Source: Vibrio gigantis
GTDB lineage: Bacteria; Pseudomonadota; Gammaproteobacteria; Enterobacterales; Vibrionaceae
Direction: 5' to 3'
Length of the DNA: 64,000 nt
NCBI RefSeq assembly: GCF_024347515.1
Contig: NZ_AP025492.1
Location: 2,604,001 to 2,668,000 of the forward strand
This document shows positions 18,389 through 27,397 of this stretch, in pieces. Both the position numbers and the translations under genes were made by a program. The notes below the pieces were generated by a model. The model was not told the origin of the DNA. It saw nothing but the letters and a program-made list of their open reading frames with translations, and made no database searches. Numbering within the stretch: position 1 is the stretch's first letter; each line of letters begins with the position of its first letter.

Positions 18389-19228
18389 ATGCAAATGGAA
18401 AGAAAAACGTTACTAACACACTGTACTGATGCCCCGGGCCTCATCTCAAAAATCACCAACATTTGTTACAAACACCAACTCAATATTGTGCACAACAATG
18501 AGTTCGTAGATAACACCAGCGGCCACTTCTTTATGCGCACCGAGCTTGAAGGGTATTTCAATGACGAAACCTTACTAGCCGATTTAGACCAAGCGTTGCC
18601 AGAGAATGCAAAACGCAAGCTAATGAGCTCTTCTCGCAAGCGTGTTGTGATTCTTGTGACCAAAGAAGCACACTGCCTTGGCGACATTCTAATGAAGAAC
18701 TTCGATGGCAGTTTAGACGTGGAAATCGCAGCGGTTGTCGGTAACTACGACATCCTACAAAGCCTAACCGAACGTTTTGACATCCCTTACCACCATGTTT
18801 CTCACGAAGGACTAAACCGTGAAGAACATGAGCAAAAAATGCTAGAAGTGATTGACCAATACCAGCCTGATTACCTTGTTTTGGCTAAGTATATGCGAGT
18901 GCTGACTCCAGGGTTTGTTGAAAAGTACAACCACAAGATCATCAATATCCACCACAGCTTTTTGCCAGCCTTCATTGGCGCGAAGCCATATCAACAAGCG
19001 TATGAGCGCGGCGTAAAGATCATTGGTGCTACAGCGCACTTTGTGACTAATGATTTGGATGAAGGCCCGATCATTAAGCAAGATGTTATCCCTGTGGATC
19101 ACAACTTCAGCGCGAAAGACATGGCGCAAGCCGGTCGTGACGTAGAGAAGAACGTATTGAGTAAGGCGCTAAACAAGGTGATCAATGATCACGTGTTTGT
19201 TTACGGCAATAAGACTGTGATTCTGTAA
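18389..19228 (+). CDS. purU: Formyltetrahydrofolate deformylase
   Basis: PurU hydrolyses 10-formyl-THF to THF and formate, balancing one-carbon pools and supplying formate to PurT. The 279-aa protein has an N-terminal ACT domain (about residues 5-80, LLTHCTDAPGLISKITNICY) and a C-terminal formyltransferase-like hydrolase domain with IINIHHSFLPAFIGAKPYQQ and the catalytic Asp in DLDEGPII. It is alone on its strand, with a strong terminator after it. Confidence 0.95.
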   Translation: MQMERKTLLTHCTDAPGLISKITNICYKHQLNIVHNNEFVDNTSGHFFMRTELEGYFNDETLLADLDQALPENAKRKLMSSSRKRVVILVTKEAHCLGDILMKNFDGSLDVEIAAVVGNYDILQSLTERFDIPYHHVSHEGLNREEHEQKMLEVIDQYQPDYLVLAKYMRVLTPGFVEKYNHKIINIHHSFLPAFIGAKPYQQAYERGVKIIGATAHFVTNDLDEGPIIKQDVIPVDHNFSAKDMAQAGRDVEKNVLSKALNKVINDHVFVYGNKTVIL

Positions 19229-19272
19229 GTCGGGGATTCGATTTCCGGTAAGGCTTCCAGTTAGAACCCAAT

Positions 19273-19312
19273 AAAAAACGCGCAATAGGGTTTACCCATC
19301 GCGCGTTTTTTG
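19273..19312 (+). terminator. Intrinsic terminator of purU
   Basis: An AAAAAACGCGC/GCGCGTTTTTT stem with an internal GGGTTTACCC hairpin and flanking A and T runs. It could work in both directions. Confidence 0.8.
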
Positions 19313-19335
19313 TATCTGATGATCAGACCAACTTT

Positions 19336-19507
19336 AAGAGATTCCCGACTACACTCCTTCGTCGCTATCGGGCATGACGGTGTTTTCTAATCTAGCAAAA
19401 GCTACAACTCGAAAAACGTCGACCAAACCGAGTGACTGCATGGCACAAGTCCAATTCGTATCCGTCATTCCGACGAGTCTAAGCGAGATCAGGAATCTCT
19501 TCTTAGA
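19336..19507. repeat. Dispersed palindromic repeat, two inverted half-units
   Basis: The left half (about 19339-19383) runs AGAGATTCCCGACTACACTC to GGGCATGACGG. The right half (about 19461-19506) is a diverged inverted copy, running from CGTCATTCCGACGAG to GGAATCTCTT. Related half-units recur at 22.3-22.6 kb and 47.4-47.65 kb. It fills the spacer between purU and the YecM-like gene. The pattern resembles MITE-like intergenic repeats seen in vibrios. Confidence 0.7.
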
Positions 19508-19518
19508 ACAACCTTAGG

Positions 19519-20115
19519 TTATGCCAGCTCTGACTCCACAATCTTCTTCAACGAATGTGGGTGCAGCTTGATACAAACCCCTTGATGCTTAAATGCAACG
19601 GTTGGGTTGTTCAAACGTTCACCCTCGCCTTTCGGGCTAGATAGCTTGATCTTAACACCTTGCTCAGTCAGCGTTTCAAAGTTAGCAGCGAACTGCGGGT
19701 AAGTTTCTTTCAGATCCGCTAGGTACTCATCAGCCGTTTGGGCGTGAGACGGAATCACAAACTCAACATGTTCCCAATCTTGGTGTGGGTAAATCTTACC
19801 TTCTGCTGGATATGGCAGTTCTAAGCACTCAATGTTCCAACCAAGACTTTGCAATGGCTCATCGAAAGCCAACACCACAATTGGACGACCATTGATCATC
19901 GCCTCTGAAATCGTAGAGCCGTACTCAGACCATGCTTGATGCGCAGATTTTGCGAGTTCAGTTTCATTGATTCGAAGCGCAATATGATCCGCTTGAGCAA
20001 AGCTTAAATCCAAACCCAATGTATTTCCTAGATTCTCAATTTTTGCCATAAAGGTATCAAGGCGTGCGATCATTTGTTGTGGTTCTAATTCAGCTTGTTT
20101 CAGGCTCATCGTCAT
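19519..20115 (-). CDS. YecM-like VOC-fold protein
   Basis: A 198-aa protein matching the YecM family, with a vicinal-oxygen-chelate-like fold: FAQADHIALRINETELA near the N-terminus, QDWEHVEFVIP centrally and KHQGVCIKLHPHSLKKIVE at the C-terminus. The His and Glu residues in these segments are at metal-ligand positions of VOC proteins. The function is unknown. Divergent placement beside argS recalls the E. coli yecM-argS neighbourhood. Confidence 0.85.
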   Translation of the reverse strand: MTMSLKQAELEPQQMIARLDTFMAKIENLGNTLGLDLSFAQADHIALRINETELAKSAHQAWSEYGSTISEAMINGRPIVVLAFDEPLQSLGWNIECLELPYPAEGKIYPHQDWEHVEFVIPSHAQTADEYLADLKETYPQFAANFETLTEQGVKIKLSSPKGEGERLNNPTVAFKHQGVCIKLHPHSLKKIVESELA

Positions 20116-20316
20116 TGTCTGTGTTCTCCAAATAATGGCGGCATGTTATCAGTTTTGTCTCCAGCAACAAGCGTTGCTTTTACAAAAAACACTCAATAAG
20201 TATGCTCATTCCGCTCCTTAAACATGCAAACGCGTCTTGGTAAAAGTCGATTGTCAAAAACCACTCAGGAAATGTTAAATTTCTATCAATTCGACCTATA
20301 AGAAACCCCACAAAAT

Positions 20317-20325
20317 TGGTATGAT
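20317..20325 (+). promoter_or_regulatory. Probable extended -10 promoter of argS
   Basis: TGGTATGAT is an extended -10 (TGn plus TATGAT) in the 347-bp spacer between the YecM-like gene and argS. No good -35 is visible at the proper distance. The rest of the spacer shows nothing I can name. Confidence 0.45.
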
Positions 20326-20462
20326 TAACGCCATTTTTGTGAACTTAAACAGTGTCTGTTGTTCATTTCGGCATTAAATCGTTAACTAGACGCATAATTA
20401 ACCAATTTAATGACCTCGAAATAACGGCCACTCTTATCATCCTTGAATTGAAGGAAACGCGT

Positions 20463-22196
20463 GTGAATATCCAAGCACTTATTAATGACAAAGTATCTCA
20501 GGCTCTAGAAGCCGCTGGCGCACCTGCAGGCTCTCCTGCCGCTGTTCGCCAATCTGCAAAACCACAATTTGGTGACTACCAAGCAAACGGCGTTATGGGC
20601 GTTGCTAAGCGACTAGGCACTAATCCTCGAGAGTTTGCTCAAAAAGTATTGGACGTTCTAAACCTAGACGGTATCGCTTCTAAAGTTGAAATCGCTGGCC
20701 CAGGTTTCCTTAACATCTTCCTAGATGAAGCTTTCCTAGCACAACAAGCAGACGCAGCATTAGCTGATTCTCGCCTTGGTGTAGCCGTTGCAGAAACACA
20801 AACTATCGTTGCGGATTACTCTGCACCAAACGTTGCGAAAGAGATGCACGTTGGTCACCTACGTTCAACGATCATCGGTGATGCGGTTGTTCGTACTCTT
20901 GAATTCCTAGGCCATAACGTTATCCGTGCTAACCACATCGGTGACTGGGGTACTCAATTCGGTATGCTTATCGCAAACCTTGAGCGAGTTCAAGCTGAGT
21001 CTGGCGAAGTTTCAATGGAACTTGCTGATCTTGAAGGCTTCTACCGTGAATCTAAAAAGCTTTACGACGAAGACGAAGAGTTTGCACTTAAAGCACGTGG
21101 CTACGTTGTTAAACTGCAAAGCGGCGACGAGTTCTGCGCAGAGATGTGGAAGAAGCTTGTTGACGTAACAATGATTCAAAACCAACGCAACTACGATCGT
21201 CTAAACGTATCACTAACTCGTGATGACGTAATGGGCGAGAGCATGTACAACCACATGCTTCCTACCATCGTTGCAGACCTAAAAGAACAAGGTCTTGCTA
21301 AAGAAGATGACGGCGCACAAGTTGTATTCCTAGACGAATACAAAAACAAAGATGGCGACCCAATGGGCGTTATCATCCAGAAGCGCGACGGCGGTTTCCT
21401 TTACACAACAACTGATATTGCTTGTGCAAAATATCGTTTTGAAGAGTTAGGCGCAGACCGCGTTCTTTACTTCATCGACTCACGTCAGCACCAACACCTA
21501 ATGCAAGCTTGGACTATCGTTCGTAAAGCAGGTTACATCCCAGAATCTGTTTCTCTTGAGCACCACGCATTCGGCATGATGCTAGGTAAAGATGGTAAGC
21601 CATTCAAGACTCGTGCGGGTGGTACTGTCCGTCTCGCTGATCTTCTTGATGAAGCAGAAGTTCGTGCAGCACAGCTAATCGAATCTAAGAACCCAGAACT
21701 TGCAGAAGACGAGAAAAAAGCGATCGCGAACACGGTTGCAATGGCAGCGGTTAAGTACGCAGACCTTTCTAAGCACCGTACGACTGACTACGTGTTCGAT
21801 TGGGATAACATGCTTGCGTTCGAAGGTAACACAGCACCTTACATGCAGTACGCATACACTCGTGTTGCTTCTGTATTTGCTAAAGCTGGCATTTCTATGG
21901 ACTCTCTTGAAGGTGAAATCAAAATCACTGAAGAGAAAGAGAAAGCGCTTATCGCGAAACTTCTACAGTTTGAAGAAGCGGTACAGTCTGTTGCTCGTGA
22001 AGGTCAACCACACATCATGTGTAGCTACCTATTCGAACTAGCAGGTCAATTCTCTAGCTTCTACGAAGCATGCCCTATCCTAGTTGCTGAAGACGATGCT
22101 GTTAAGCAGAGCCGTCTGAAGCTTGCTGCACTAACAGCGAAGACAATCAAGCAAGGCCTGTCGCTTCTAGGTATCGACACTCTAGAACGCATGTAA
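20463..22196 (+). CDS. argS: Arginyl-tRNA synthetase
   Basis: A 577-aa class I synthetase that charges tRNA-Arg. The start is the GTG at 20463 ([20 protein letters not shown]), with AAGGAAA 7 nt upstream. It matches E. coli ArgS in both length and GTG start; the open frame upstream to 20352 crosses the promoter. The HIGH-type motif is [15 protein letters not shown], with the N-terminal tRNA-binding domain before it and the anticodon-binding domain ending [12 protein letters not shown] heptamer array begins 2 bp after the stop. Confidence 0.97.
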   Translation: MNIQALINDKVSQALEAAGAPAGSPAAVRQSAKPQFGDYQANGVMGVAKRLGTNPREFAQKVLDVLNLDGIASKVEIAGPGFLNIFLDEAFLAQQADAALADSRLGVAVAETQTIVADYSAPNVAKEMHVGHLRSTIIGDAVVRTLEFLGHNVIRANHIGDWGTQFGMLIANLERVQAESGEVSMELADLEGFYRESKKLYDEDEEFALKARGYVVKLQSGDEFCAEMWKKLVDVTMIQNQRNYDRLNVSLTRDDVMGESMYNHMLPTIVADLKEQGLAKEDDGAQVVFLDEYKNKDGDPMGVIIQKRDGGFLYTTTDIACAKYRFEELGADRVLYFIDSRQHQHLMQAWTIVRKAGYIPESVSLEHHAFGMMLGKDGKPFKTRAGGTVRLADLLDEAEVRAAQLIESKNPELAEDEKKAIANTVAMAAVKYADLSKHRTTDYVFDWDNMLAFEGNTAPYMQYAYTRVASVFAKAGISMDSLEGEIKITEEKEKALIAKLLQFEEAVQSVAREGQPHIMCSYLFELAGQFSSFYEACPILVAEDDAVKQSRLKLAALTAKTIKQGLSLLGIDTLERM

Positions 22197-22197
22197 G

Positions 22198-22251
22198 CGA
22201 TTCGAGATTCGAGATTCGAGATTCGAGATTCGAGATTCGAGATTCGAGATA
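22198..22251. repeat. Heptamer tandem array (CGAGATT, about 7 units)
   Basis: Six full CGAGATT units and a closing CGAGATA, preceded by a partial unit, lie between the argS stop and its terminator. The unit differs by one base from CGAGATA, the reverse complement of the TATCTCG unit next to the two IS copies. Confidence 0.95.
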
Positions 22252-22256
22252 ATTAG

Positions 22257-22290
22257 AAAGGTTGACGTGAAAGCGTCAACCTTTTGTTTT
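22257..22290 (+). terminator. Intrinsic terminator of argS
   Basis: An 11-bp stem AAAGGTTGACG/CGTCAACCTTT with loop TGAAAG and a T-rich tail. The same core recurs after gltA and pgm. Confidence 0.9.
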
Positions 22291-22343
22291 ATCTAGAGGT
22301 TATATCTACTTAACTATCGAGCTACCCGCTGACTTCCGTCGCA

Positions 22344-22571
22344 GAGATCTCCTACTACGCTCCTTCGTTGATGAACGAGCGTGATAGGAAATCTCTTAAA
22401 GCACGTAACAACAGTAAACCAATTCGCTATTCCTCCCCTTCACGCTATTCCCTACATTGAAGTACGAGCTTGTTAGGGAATCTCCTAAAGCATGCAACCA
22501 CCGAAAACCAATTCGTTATCCCTCTTCTCACCGTCATTCCCTACAGTGAAGTACAAACGTAATAGGGAATC
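22344..22571. repeat. Three palindromes in an ~89-bp tandem arrangement
   Basis: Hairpins at about 22344-22395 (GAGATCTCCTACTACGCTC with a near-perfect inverted copy), 22446-22482 (ATTCCCTACA/TGTTAGGGAAT) and 22535-22571 (ATTCCCTACAG/GTAATAGGGAAT). The sequence starting at 22398 is repeated, diverged, starting at 22487, giving an 89-bp period. They fill the spacer between argS and the HIT gene and belong to the same dispersed family as 19336-19507. Confidence 0.75.
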
Positions 22572-22649
22572 TGCTTATTGAGATCGTAAGCGCTAGCCAC
22601 ATTCCTATTCCAACCTTATACTCAACTAAAACAATTAATTGGAAAGATC

Positions 22650-23078
22650 ATGGGCTTCGAACTTCACCCGCAACTTGCAAAAGACACTACGCTTATCGGC
22701 GAGTTTCCATTGTGTCTAGCACTACTAAGTAAAGACAGCGCTGTACCTTGGGTTATCTTGGTACCAAAACGTGCCAAGCTAAAAGAGCTGCACCACTTAC
22801 CAATGAAAGAACAGCAGCAGTTCTTACACGAATCTCAAGCAGTAAGCCAAGCATTAGAAGCGACGTTCCAGCCAGATAAGCTCAACCTAGGCGCACTAGG
22901 TAACATGGTTCCACAACTGCATATCCACCACATTGCACGCTTCAAAGATGATATTGCGTGGCCTGGCCCGGTGTGGGGAAACACTAAAGGTGAACAACGC
23001 AGTGAAGAAGATCAAACAGCTATCCTGACTCGTATTCAAAATGTGCTGTCACTAAGCTCTATCTTTAAAAAAGCTTAA
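22650..23078 (+). CDS. HIT-family hydrolase
   Basis: A 142-aa histidine-triad protein with the signature QLHIHHIAR (H-x-H-x-H) at about residues 89-97 and VPWVILVPKRAK in the nucleotide-binding half. HIT proteins hydrolyse or transfer nucleoside phosphates; the substrate is unknown. GGAAAG precedes the ATG. A hairpin GGTAATGCCTA/TAGGCATTACC at 23091-23117 follows without a clear T tract. Confidence 0.9.
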   Translation: MGFELHPQLAKDTTLIGEFPLCLALLSKDSAVPWVILVPKRAKLKELHHLPMKEQQQFLHESQAVSQALEATFQPDKLNLGALGNMVPQLHIHHIARFKDDIAWPGPVWGNTKGEQRSEEDQTAILTRIQNVLSLSSIFKKA

Positions 23079-23215
23079 TGTTGTGAGTAAGGTAATGCCT
23101 AACCTCTAGGCATTACCATTATTACCAATACGTAATAATAATTCACAAAAACACACCATTATCACAACAAAGACTCCCGCGTATACTCTCTTGCACACAA
23201 CATAGAGAGAGCATC

Positions 23216-23743
23216 ATGAAACAAACCTTCAACTTATTTCGTCATATCAGCTGGATCGCCATCATCTGCTCTATGCTTGCTTCCCTACTCTTATTCTTTA
23301 TGGGAGCAACCAAGACTTACTCTGCTTTTGCGATCTTCATGCTCAATCAGGTGCCACCGGAATCGCTTGCGCATTTAGACACAACAGATATCGCTATCTC
23401 GTACTTAATTAAATCTCTGGATACATTCTTGATTGCTTTTGTACTCTTCATATTTTCTCACGGTGTGTTCACTTTATTCATTTCGGACAAAAGTAATGCA
23501 GCGAAAAATGACCAACAAATAAAAAAGAGCAACGTACTTAGCTGGATAAAAACACCCAACATTGGCCACCTGAAGAATATTTTGGCTGAAGTGATTATCA
23601 TCATTATCTTCGTGAAGTTCTTGGAACTTGTACTCGTCAATTTCGACAGTATTGGGTGGGACATACTGGTTCTTCCAGTATCCATACTGTTACTGAGTAT
23701 CGGCCTTAAGGTTCTCGGGTTAGGTGAAACCAAAGAGTCCTAA
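23216..23743 (+). CDS. YqhA/UPF0114-like membrane protein
   Basis: A 175-aa protein with about four hydrophobic segments (about residues 10-30, 65-90, 120-140 and 148-170). ISWIAIICSMLASLLLFFMG and EVIIIIIFVKFLELVLVNFD resemble UPF0114 proteins. The function is unknown. It faces feoC across a shared terminator. Family assignment is from general resemblance. Confidence 0.7.
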   Translation: MKQTFNLFRHISWIAIICSMLASLLLFFMGATKTYSAFAIFMLNQVPPESLAHLDTTDIAISYLIKSLDTFLIAFVLFIFSHGVFTLFISDKSNAAKNDQQIKKSNVLSWIKTPNIGHLKNILAEVIIIIIFVKFLELVLVNFDSIGWDILVLPVSILLLSIGLKVLGLGETKES

Positions 23744-23760
23744 ATAGATAGGCACAAACA

Positions 23761-23795
23761 AAAAAACCGCAGCTCATAAGCTGCGGTTTTTTATT
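23761..23795. terminator. Bidirectional terminator between the YqhA-like gene and feoC
   Basis: AACCGCAGCT-CATA-AGCTGCGGTT with A and T runs on the two sides. It can serve both convergent genes. Confidence 0.85.
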
Positions 23796-23809
23796 AGATA
23801 TTTTCCAAA

Positions 23810-24040
23810 CTACATCATCACATTCAGCGATAAACCATCTTGTTTACTGATGGTGTAGCGAACACGTGTCGTATGACCATGTTTGTTAGTATCGACCAAG
23901 CGAGATACTTTGCCCTTCTTGACCCATACACTCAACATCGCATCCACGCCATCTTCACTCATACCAAATTTCGCTGCAATCTCTTTACGAGCTGCGACAC
24001 CTTGGCTGTCAATGTACTGATGAAGTTCGGTTAAAATCAT
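23810..24040 (-). CDS. feoC: FeoC-like winged-helix protein
   Basis: A 76-aa third gene of the feo operon, beginning MILTELHQYIDSQGVAARKE with a small winged-helix pattern (EIAAKFGMSEDGVDAMLSVW). It contains no cysteine, so it lacks the iron-sulfur ligand set of enterobacterial FeoC. V. cholerae FeoC, which binds FeoB, is similar in this respect. Its start overlaps the feoB stop by 4 bp, implying translational coupling. Confidence 0.9.
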   Translation of the reverse strand: MILTELHQYIDSQGVAARKEIAAKFGMSEDGVDAMLSVWVKKGKVSRLVDTNKHGHTTRVRYTISKQDGLSLNVMM

Positions 24041-26310
24041 ACGACTTGTACCTCTAATGCTTTTTGCTTACTGCCAACTTTCTTGAACACACGGTAGGTG
24101 ATCACAAAGCCACCAGCAATCACTACCATCCACACTGAACTTGTCACAGGGTGTGCTGCAAAGTTTGCAGCTTGGTAATAGAAAGTCGCACCAAAGTAGC
24201 CAAGCGCCATTGTCCAAACCGCAATAAAGCGTGCAAACATTTGACCAAATTCACGAACGTAAGCACCCATCGCTGCCACACAAGGCGTGTAAAGTAGGAT
24301 AAGGATTAAGTAAGCAAACGCAGCATGACCAGAAACGAATTTGTCTTTCAGGTTACCAAAGATAGACGAGTCAACCTCTTGCTCTTCAGCAACAGCACCA
24401 GAATCGCTTAAGTCACCAACCTCAATACCTAGGGGATCTGAGTAGCTTAAACCTGATAGATTTTCAGGGATCGTCATCACCGCTTCTTCTAAACTCGCTG
24501 CTAAATCAAACTCAGCAGCTTCTTCATCAGAAGGTGTTGTGTAAAGGCTATTCAACGTACCTACTACCGCTTCTTTCGCGAAGATACCAGTAATGATACC
24601 TACCGTTGCTGGCCAGTTTTCTTCTGTTATACCAATTGGTTGGAATACAGGAGTCACAACTTGAGCTGCCTTAGAAAGTACTGAATTTTCGCTGTCTTCG
24701 TTACCAAAGCTTCCGTCCATACCTAGTGAGTTCAAGAAGCTTAAGATTGCGACAACAACCACAATCGTTTTACCTGCACCAAGCACGAAACGCTTTAGTT
24801 TCTGCCACGTTTTCAGCATCACGTTTTGTACAGTTGGCAGCTCGTAGTCTGGCATCTCCATCACTAAGCTGTCGCTGCTACCTGGGTAGATAGTATTTTT
24901 AAGGAATAAGCCAGTAAATACAGAAGCAAGAATACCCATGATGTACAGAGCAAATACCACGTTTTGGCCAGCACCTGGGAAGAACGCCGCAGCAAACAGT
25001 GCGTATACAGGTAGACGAGCACCACATGACATAAATGGCGCCATAGATGCAGCCAGCTTACGCTCACGCTCTTGATCAAGAGTACGAGTTGCCATGATTG
25101 ACGGTACGTTACAGCCAAAACCCAGAACAAGCGGTACAAATGCTTTGCCCGGCAGGCCAATCTTTTGCATCACTTTATCAAGTACAAACGCAGCACGCGC
25201 CATGTAGCCTGAGCTTTCAAGTACCGCTAAGAACAAGTAAAGCGCCGCGATAACCGGAATAAAGGTCGCAACAGTTTGGATACCTCCGCCGATACCATCT
25301 GCAAGAATAGTGACTAGCCAAACTGGCAGGTGTCCGTCTAATAGGTGGTGCCCACCATCAACTAATATTGCACCAACACCAATGTCAAAGAAGTCGATAA
25401 ACGCACTACCGATATTGATAGAGAACATGAACATTAGGTACATGATGACAAAGAAGAAAGGGATACCGACCCATTTATTCAGAATGAATTGGTCAGCTTT
25501 CTCTGTGAAGTTACGGCTTAGTTTGCCTTCACTGCGGCGAACACGCTTACACAGGTCGTGTAAGAAGGTGTATTTCGCGTCTGCAACTGCAAGGTCAATA
25601 TCAAACTCAGCGCCAAGACGTACGTTGTCAATTTGAGTACGTGTTTGCGGAGCCAATCCGTTCAGTACCAAGTAATCATTTTCTAGAGCACGAATAGCTA
25701 GTGCTCGGTGAGAAACATCAGCATCATCAAAGTGTGATTCAACAGAAGGAATAAGTGCTTCTAATGCTTCGTCATAGTTAATAGAGATAGGGTCAAGGCT
25801 AACACCTTGAACAAGAAGCTTATGTAGGCGCTCTTTGAAACGAGCCACTTGGCCTTTATCGTTTGCAGACAAGCTAAGAACTGGACAACCTAGCTCTTTC
25901 TCTAGCGCTTTCAGGTTAATTACCTGACGCTCACGCTTTAATACATCCATCTTGTTCAATACAACGATCATTGGACGACCCAACTCTCGCAATTGCAATG
26001 TCATGTATAAGCTTCTTTCTAAGCAGCTAGCATCAACAACATTAATGATCACATCAGCTGGGTGAGTCAGAACAGCTCGCGACGCGATAGACTCATCAAT
26101 ACTATTCGCATCATTACCACTATCTAGCGCGTAGATACCTGGTAAATCAGTTAGCTGAAATTGGTCACCCGCATGTGAATAGACGCCCGTTTTCTTTTCA
26201 ACGGTTACGCCTACCCAGTTACCAACATGCTGCTTCGCACCTGTTAGTGCATTGAATAACGTTGTTTTACCACTATTTGGGTTACCTACGGTAAGAACTT
26301 GATAATCCAT
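24037..26310 (-). CDS. feoB: Ferrous iron transport protein FeoB
   Basis: A 757-aa inner-membrane Fe(II) importer. The N-terminal G domain has GNPNSGKTTLFNALTG (P-loop), LTDLPGIY and NKMD. A helical spacer follows to about residue 270, then the membrane part with two Gate-type repeats (ARAAFVLDKVMQKIGLPGKA and FGCNVPSIMATR). It begins immediately after the feoA stop codon, giving a tight feoA-feoB-feoC operon. A Fur-like box lies upstream of feoA. Confidence 0.98.
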   Translation of the reverse strand: MDYQVLTVGNPNSGKTTLFNALTGAKQHVGNWVGVTVEKKTGVYSHAGDQFQLTDLPGIYALDSGNDANSIDESIASRAVLTHPADVIINVVDASCLERSLYMTLQLRELGRPMIVVLNKMDVLKRERQVINLKALEKELGCPVLSLSANDKGQVARFKERLHKLLVQGVSLDPISINYDEALEALIPSVESHFDDADVSHRALAIRALENDYLVLNGLAPQTRTQIDNVRLGAEFDIDLAVADAKYTFLHDLCKRVRRSEGKLSRNFTEKADQFILNKWVGIPFFFVIMYLMFMFSINIGSAFIDFFDIGVGAILVDGGHHLLDGHLPVWLVTILADGIGGGIQTVATFIPVIAALYLFLAVLESSGYMARAAFVLDKVMQKIGLPGKAFVPLVLGFGCNVPSIMATRTLDQERERKLAASMAPFMSCGARLPVYALFAAAFFPGAGQNVVFALYIMGILASVFTGLFLKNTIYPGSSDSLVMEMPDYELPTVQNVMLKTWQKLKRFVLGAGKTIVVVVAILSFLNSLGMDGSFGNEDSENSVLSKAAQVVTPVFQPIGITEENWPATVGIITGIFAKEAVVGTLNSLYTTPSDEEAAEFDLAASLEEAVMTIPENLSGLSYSDPLGIEVGDLSDSGAVAEEQEVDSSIFGNLKDKFVSGHAAFAYLILILLYTPCVAAMGAYVREFGQMFARFIAVWTMALGYFGATFYYQAANFAAHPVTSSVWMVVIAGGFVITYRVFKKVGSKQKALEVQVV

Positions 26311-26532
26311 TTAGATAACCTCGATTTGTTCTGCGATGCTTTCACGAATGGCGATAGAAACACCTCTCACCTCAACTTGAAGCGGATCACCCATAGGTGC
26401 ACGGCGGATAAGCGTCACCTCAGTTTTTGGCAACATACCCATGACCATTAGCTTTTTTCTAACTTCTGGTGTTAAGCCGGTTAAGGCAACTATAGAAGCC
26501 GCTTTTCCTTGCTCTAGTTGTGAGAGTTTCAT
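26311..26532 (-). CDS. feoA: Ferrous iron transport protein FeoA
   Basis: A 73-aa SH3-like protein needed for FeoB function. LTPEVRKKLMVMGMLPKTEV and GDPLQVEVRGVSIAIRESIA are typical of the family. It is the first gene of the feo operon, and its stop abuts the feoB start. Confidence 0.95.
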   Translation of the reverse strand: MKLSQLEQGKAASIVALTGLTPEVRKKLMVMGMLPKTEVTLIRRAPMGDPLQVEVRGVSIAIRESIAEQIEVI

Positions 26533-26551
26533 AAATACCCAATTCGTGATT

Positions 26552-26570
26552 GATAATGAGAAAGATTGTT
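26552..26570 (-). promoter_or_regulatory. Possible Fur box upstream of feoA
   Basis: GATAATGAGAAAGATTGTT matches the 19-bp Fur consensus at about 14 positions, with the left half nearly complete. It is 20-38 bp upstream of the feoA start. Fur control of feo is established in related bacteria. The fur gene itself is at 54337. Confidence 0.55.
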
Positions 26571-26868
26571 ATTAACAGCATAATACACATACATGACCAC
26601 AATTCTATTGTGTGAAATCAATGTTTTCGAAAATATATACTCGTAAGTTTCGTTAAAAACGTTTACGTCAAAACCGTTACTTTCAACAACTAGTGAGAAC
26701 TACCTCACTAGTACACCGTAACAAAAAACACATCAAACACTTAAATATCAATAACTTACAAAGATGTCGCTTTTCTCATAGCCTTCTGTCGTTAATTTTA
26801 TAAGTAAAATAAGTCACTAATCGTATAGTTACTCCATCGAAGAGAAACTCCTTCTCTTTAATTTAATT

Positions 26869-26967
26869 CCAGAGGTGATGTGGCTTGCCATATCACTCCG
26901 GCAGCAAGCGAAGGTGTCATTGACACCCGTGGTATAGTCCCCCCGGCTATACCACGATATTTTTTTT
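26869..26967 (+). ncRNA. tfoR: TfoR-like small RNA
   Basis: A stretch of about 99 nt with no ORF folds into three hairpins: GTGATGTGG/CCATATCAC (26875-26896), GGTGTC/GACACC (about 26913-26926), and a strong terminator GTGGTATAG/CTATACCAC (26929-26955) with a T8 run. A TTTAAT -10 sits at about 26857. V. cholerae TfoR is a chitin-induced sRNA of about 102 nt encoded between feoA and tfoS that activates tfoX translation. Position, size and structure fit; identity was not checked by alignment. TfoS is the known activator of its promoter. Confidence 0.75.
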
Positions 26968-27053
26968 CTTATCTTGTTTAATCCCTGCAGAACACTCTTC
27001 AAAACTGATGTGACCCCATAAAAGTAGACACTTAATACAGAGCATTGAGTGTC

Positions 27054-27368
27054 ATGAAAGTAAAATCACAAAGACAATATACAGACGAATTTAAACGAGA
27101 AGCTGTTCAGCGATCTCTCGATTCTTCTGACACCGTTAAGTCAGTAGCACTATCCTTAGGAATATCGCCGGTGCTACTTTCGAAATGGAGATCTCAAATG
27201 ACGTCGAAGAAGATTAATTCCCTCCCAATACCTAATCAAGGCCCCGAGAAATCCGTTGCTCAATTGGAAAGAGAGAACCGTCAATTGAAGAAGAAACTAG
27301 AGATGGCGGAGCTGGAGAATGATTTCTTAAAGGAAGCGAAGGCTTTCTTCGACAGCCAAAAAGAATAA
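27054..27368 (+). CDS. IS3-family OrfA (transposase HTH subunit), copy 1
   Basis: A 104-aa protein from the ATG at 27054 with an HTH (YTDEFKREAVQRSLDSSDTV and SVALSLGISPVLLSKW) and a leucine-zipper-like C-terminus (VAQLERENRQLKKKLEMAEL). Its end contains CCAAAAAG, where a -1 shift leads without a stop into the orfB frame. This is the usual way IS3 elements make the OrfAB transposase. Confidence 0.93.
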   Translation: MKVKSQRQYTDEFKREAVQRSLDSSDTVKSVALSLGISPVLLSKWRSQMTSKKINSLPIPNQGPEKSVAQLERENRQLKKKLEMAELENDFLKEAKAFFDSQKE

Positions 27369-27397
27369 GGTTCGAGTACATTCTAAAGAAAACCTGT

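Noticed and set aside
20352..20462. 37-residue N-terminal extension of argS
   Set aside because: The extension covers the spacer just after the -10 region. The GTG at 20463 has a ribosome site and gives the exact usual length.
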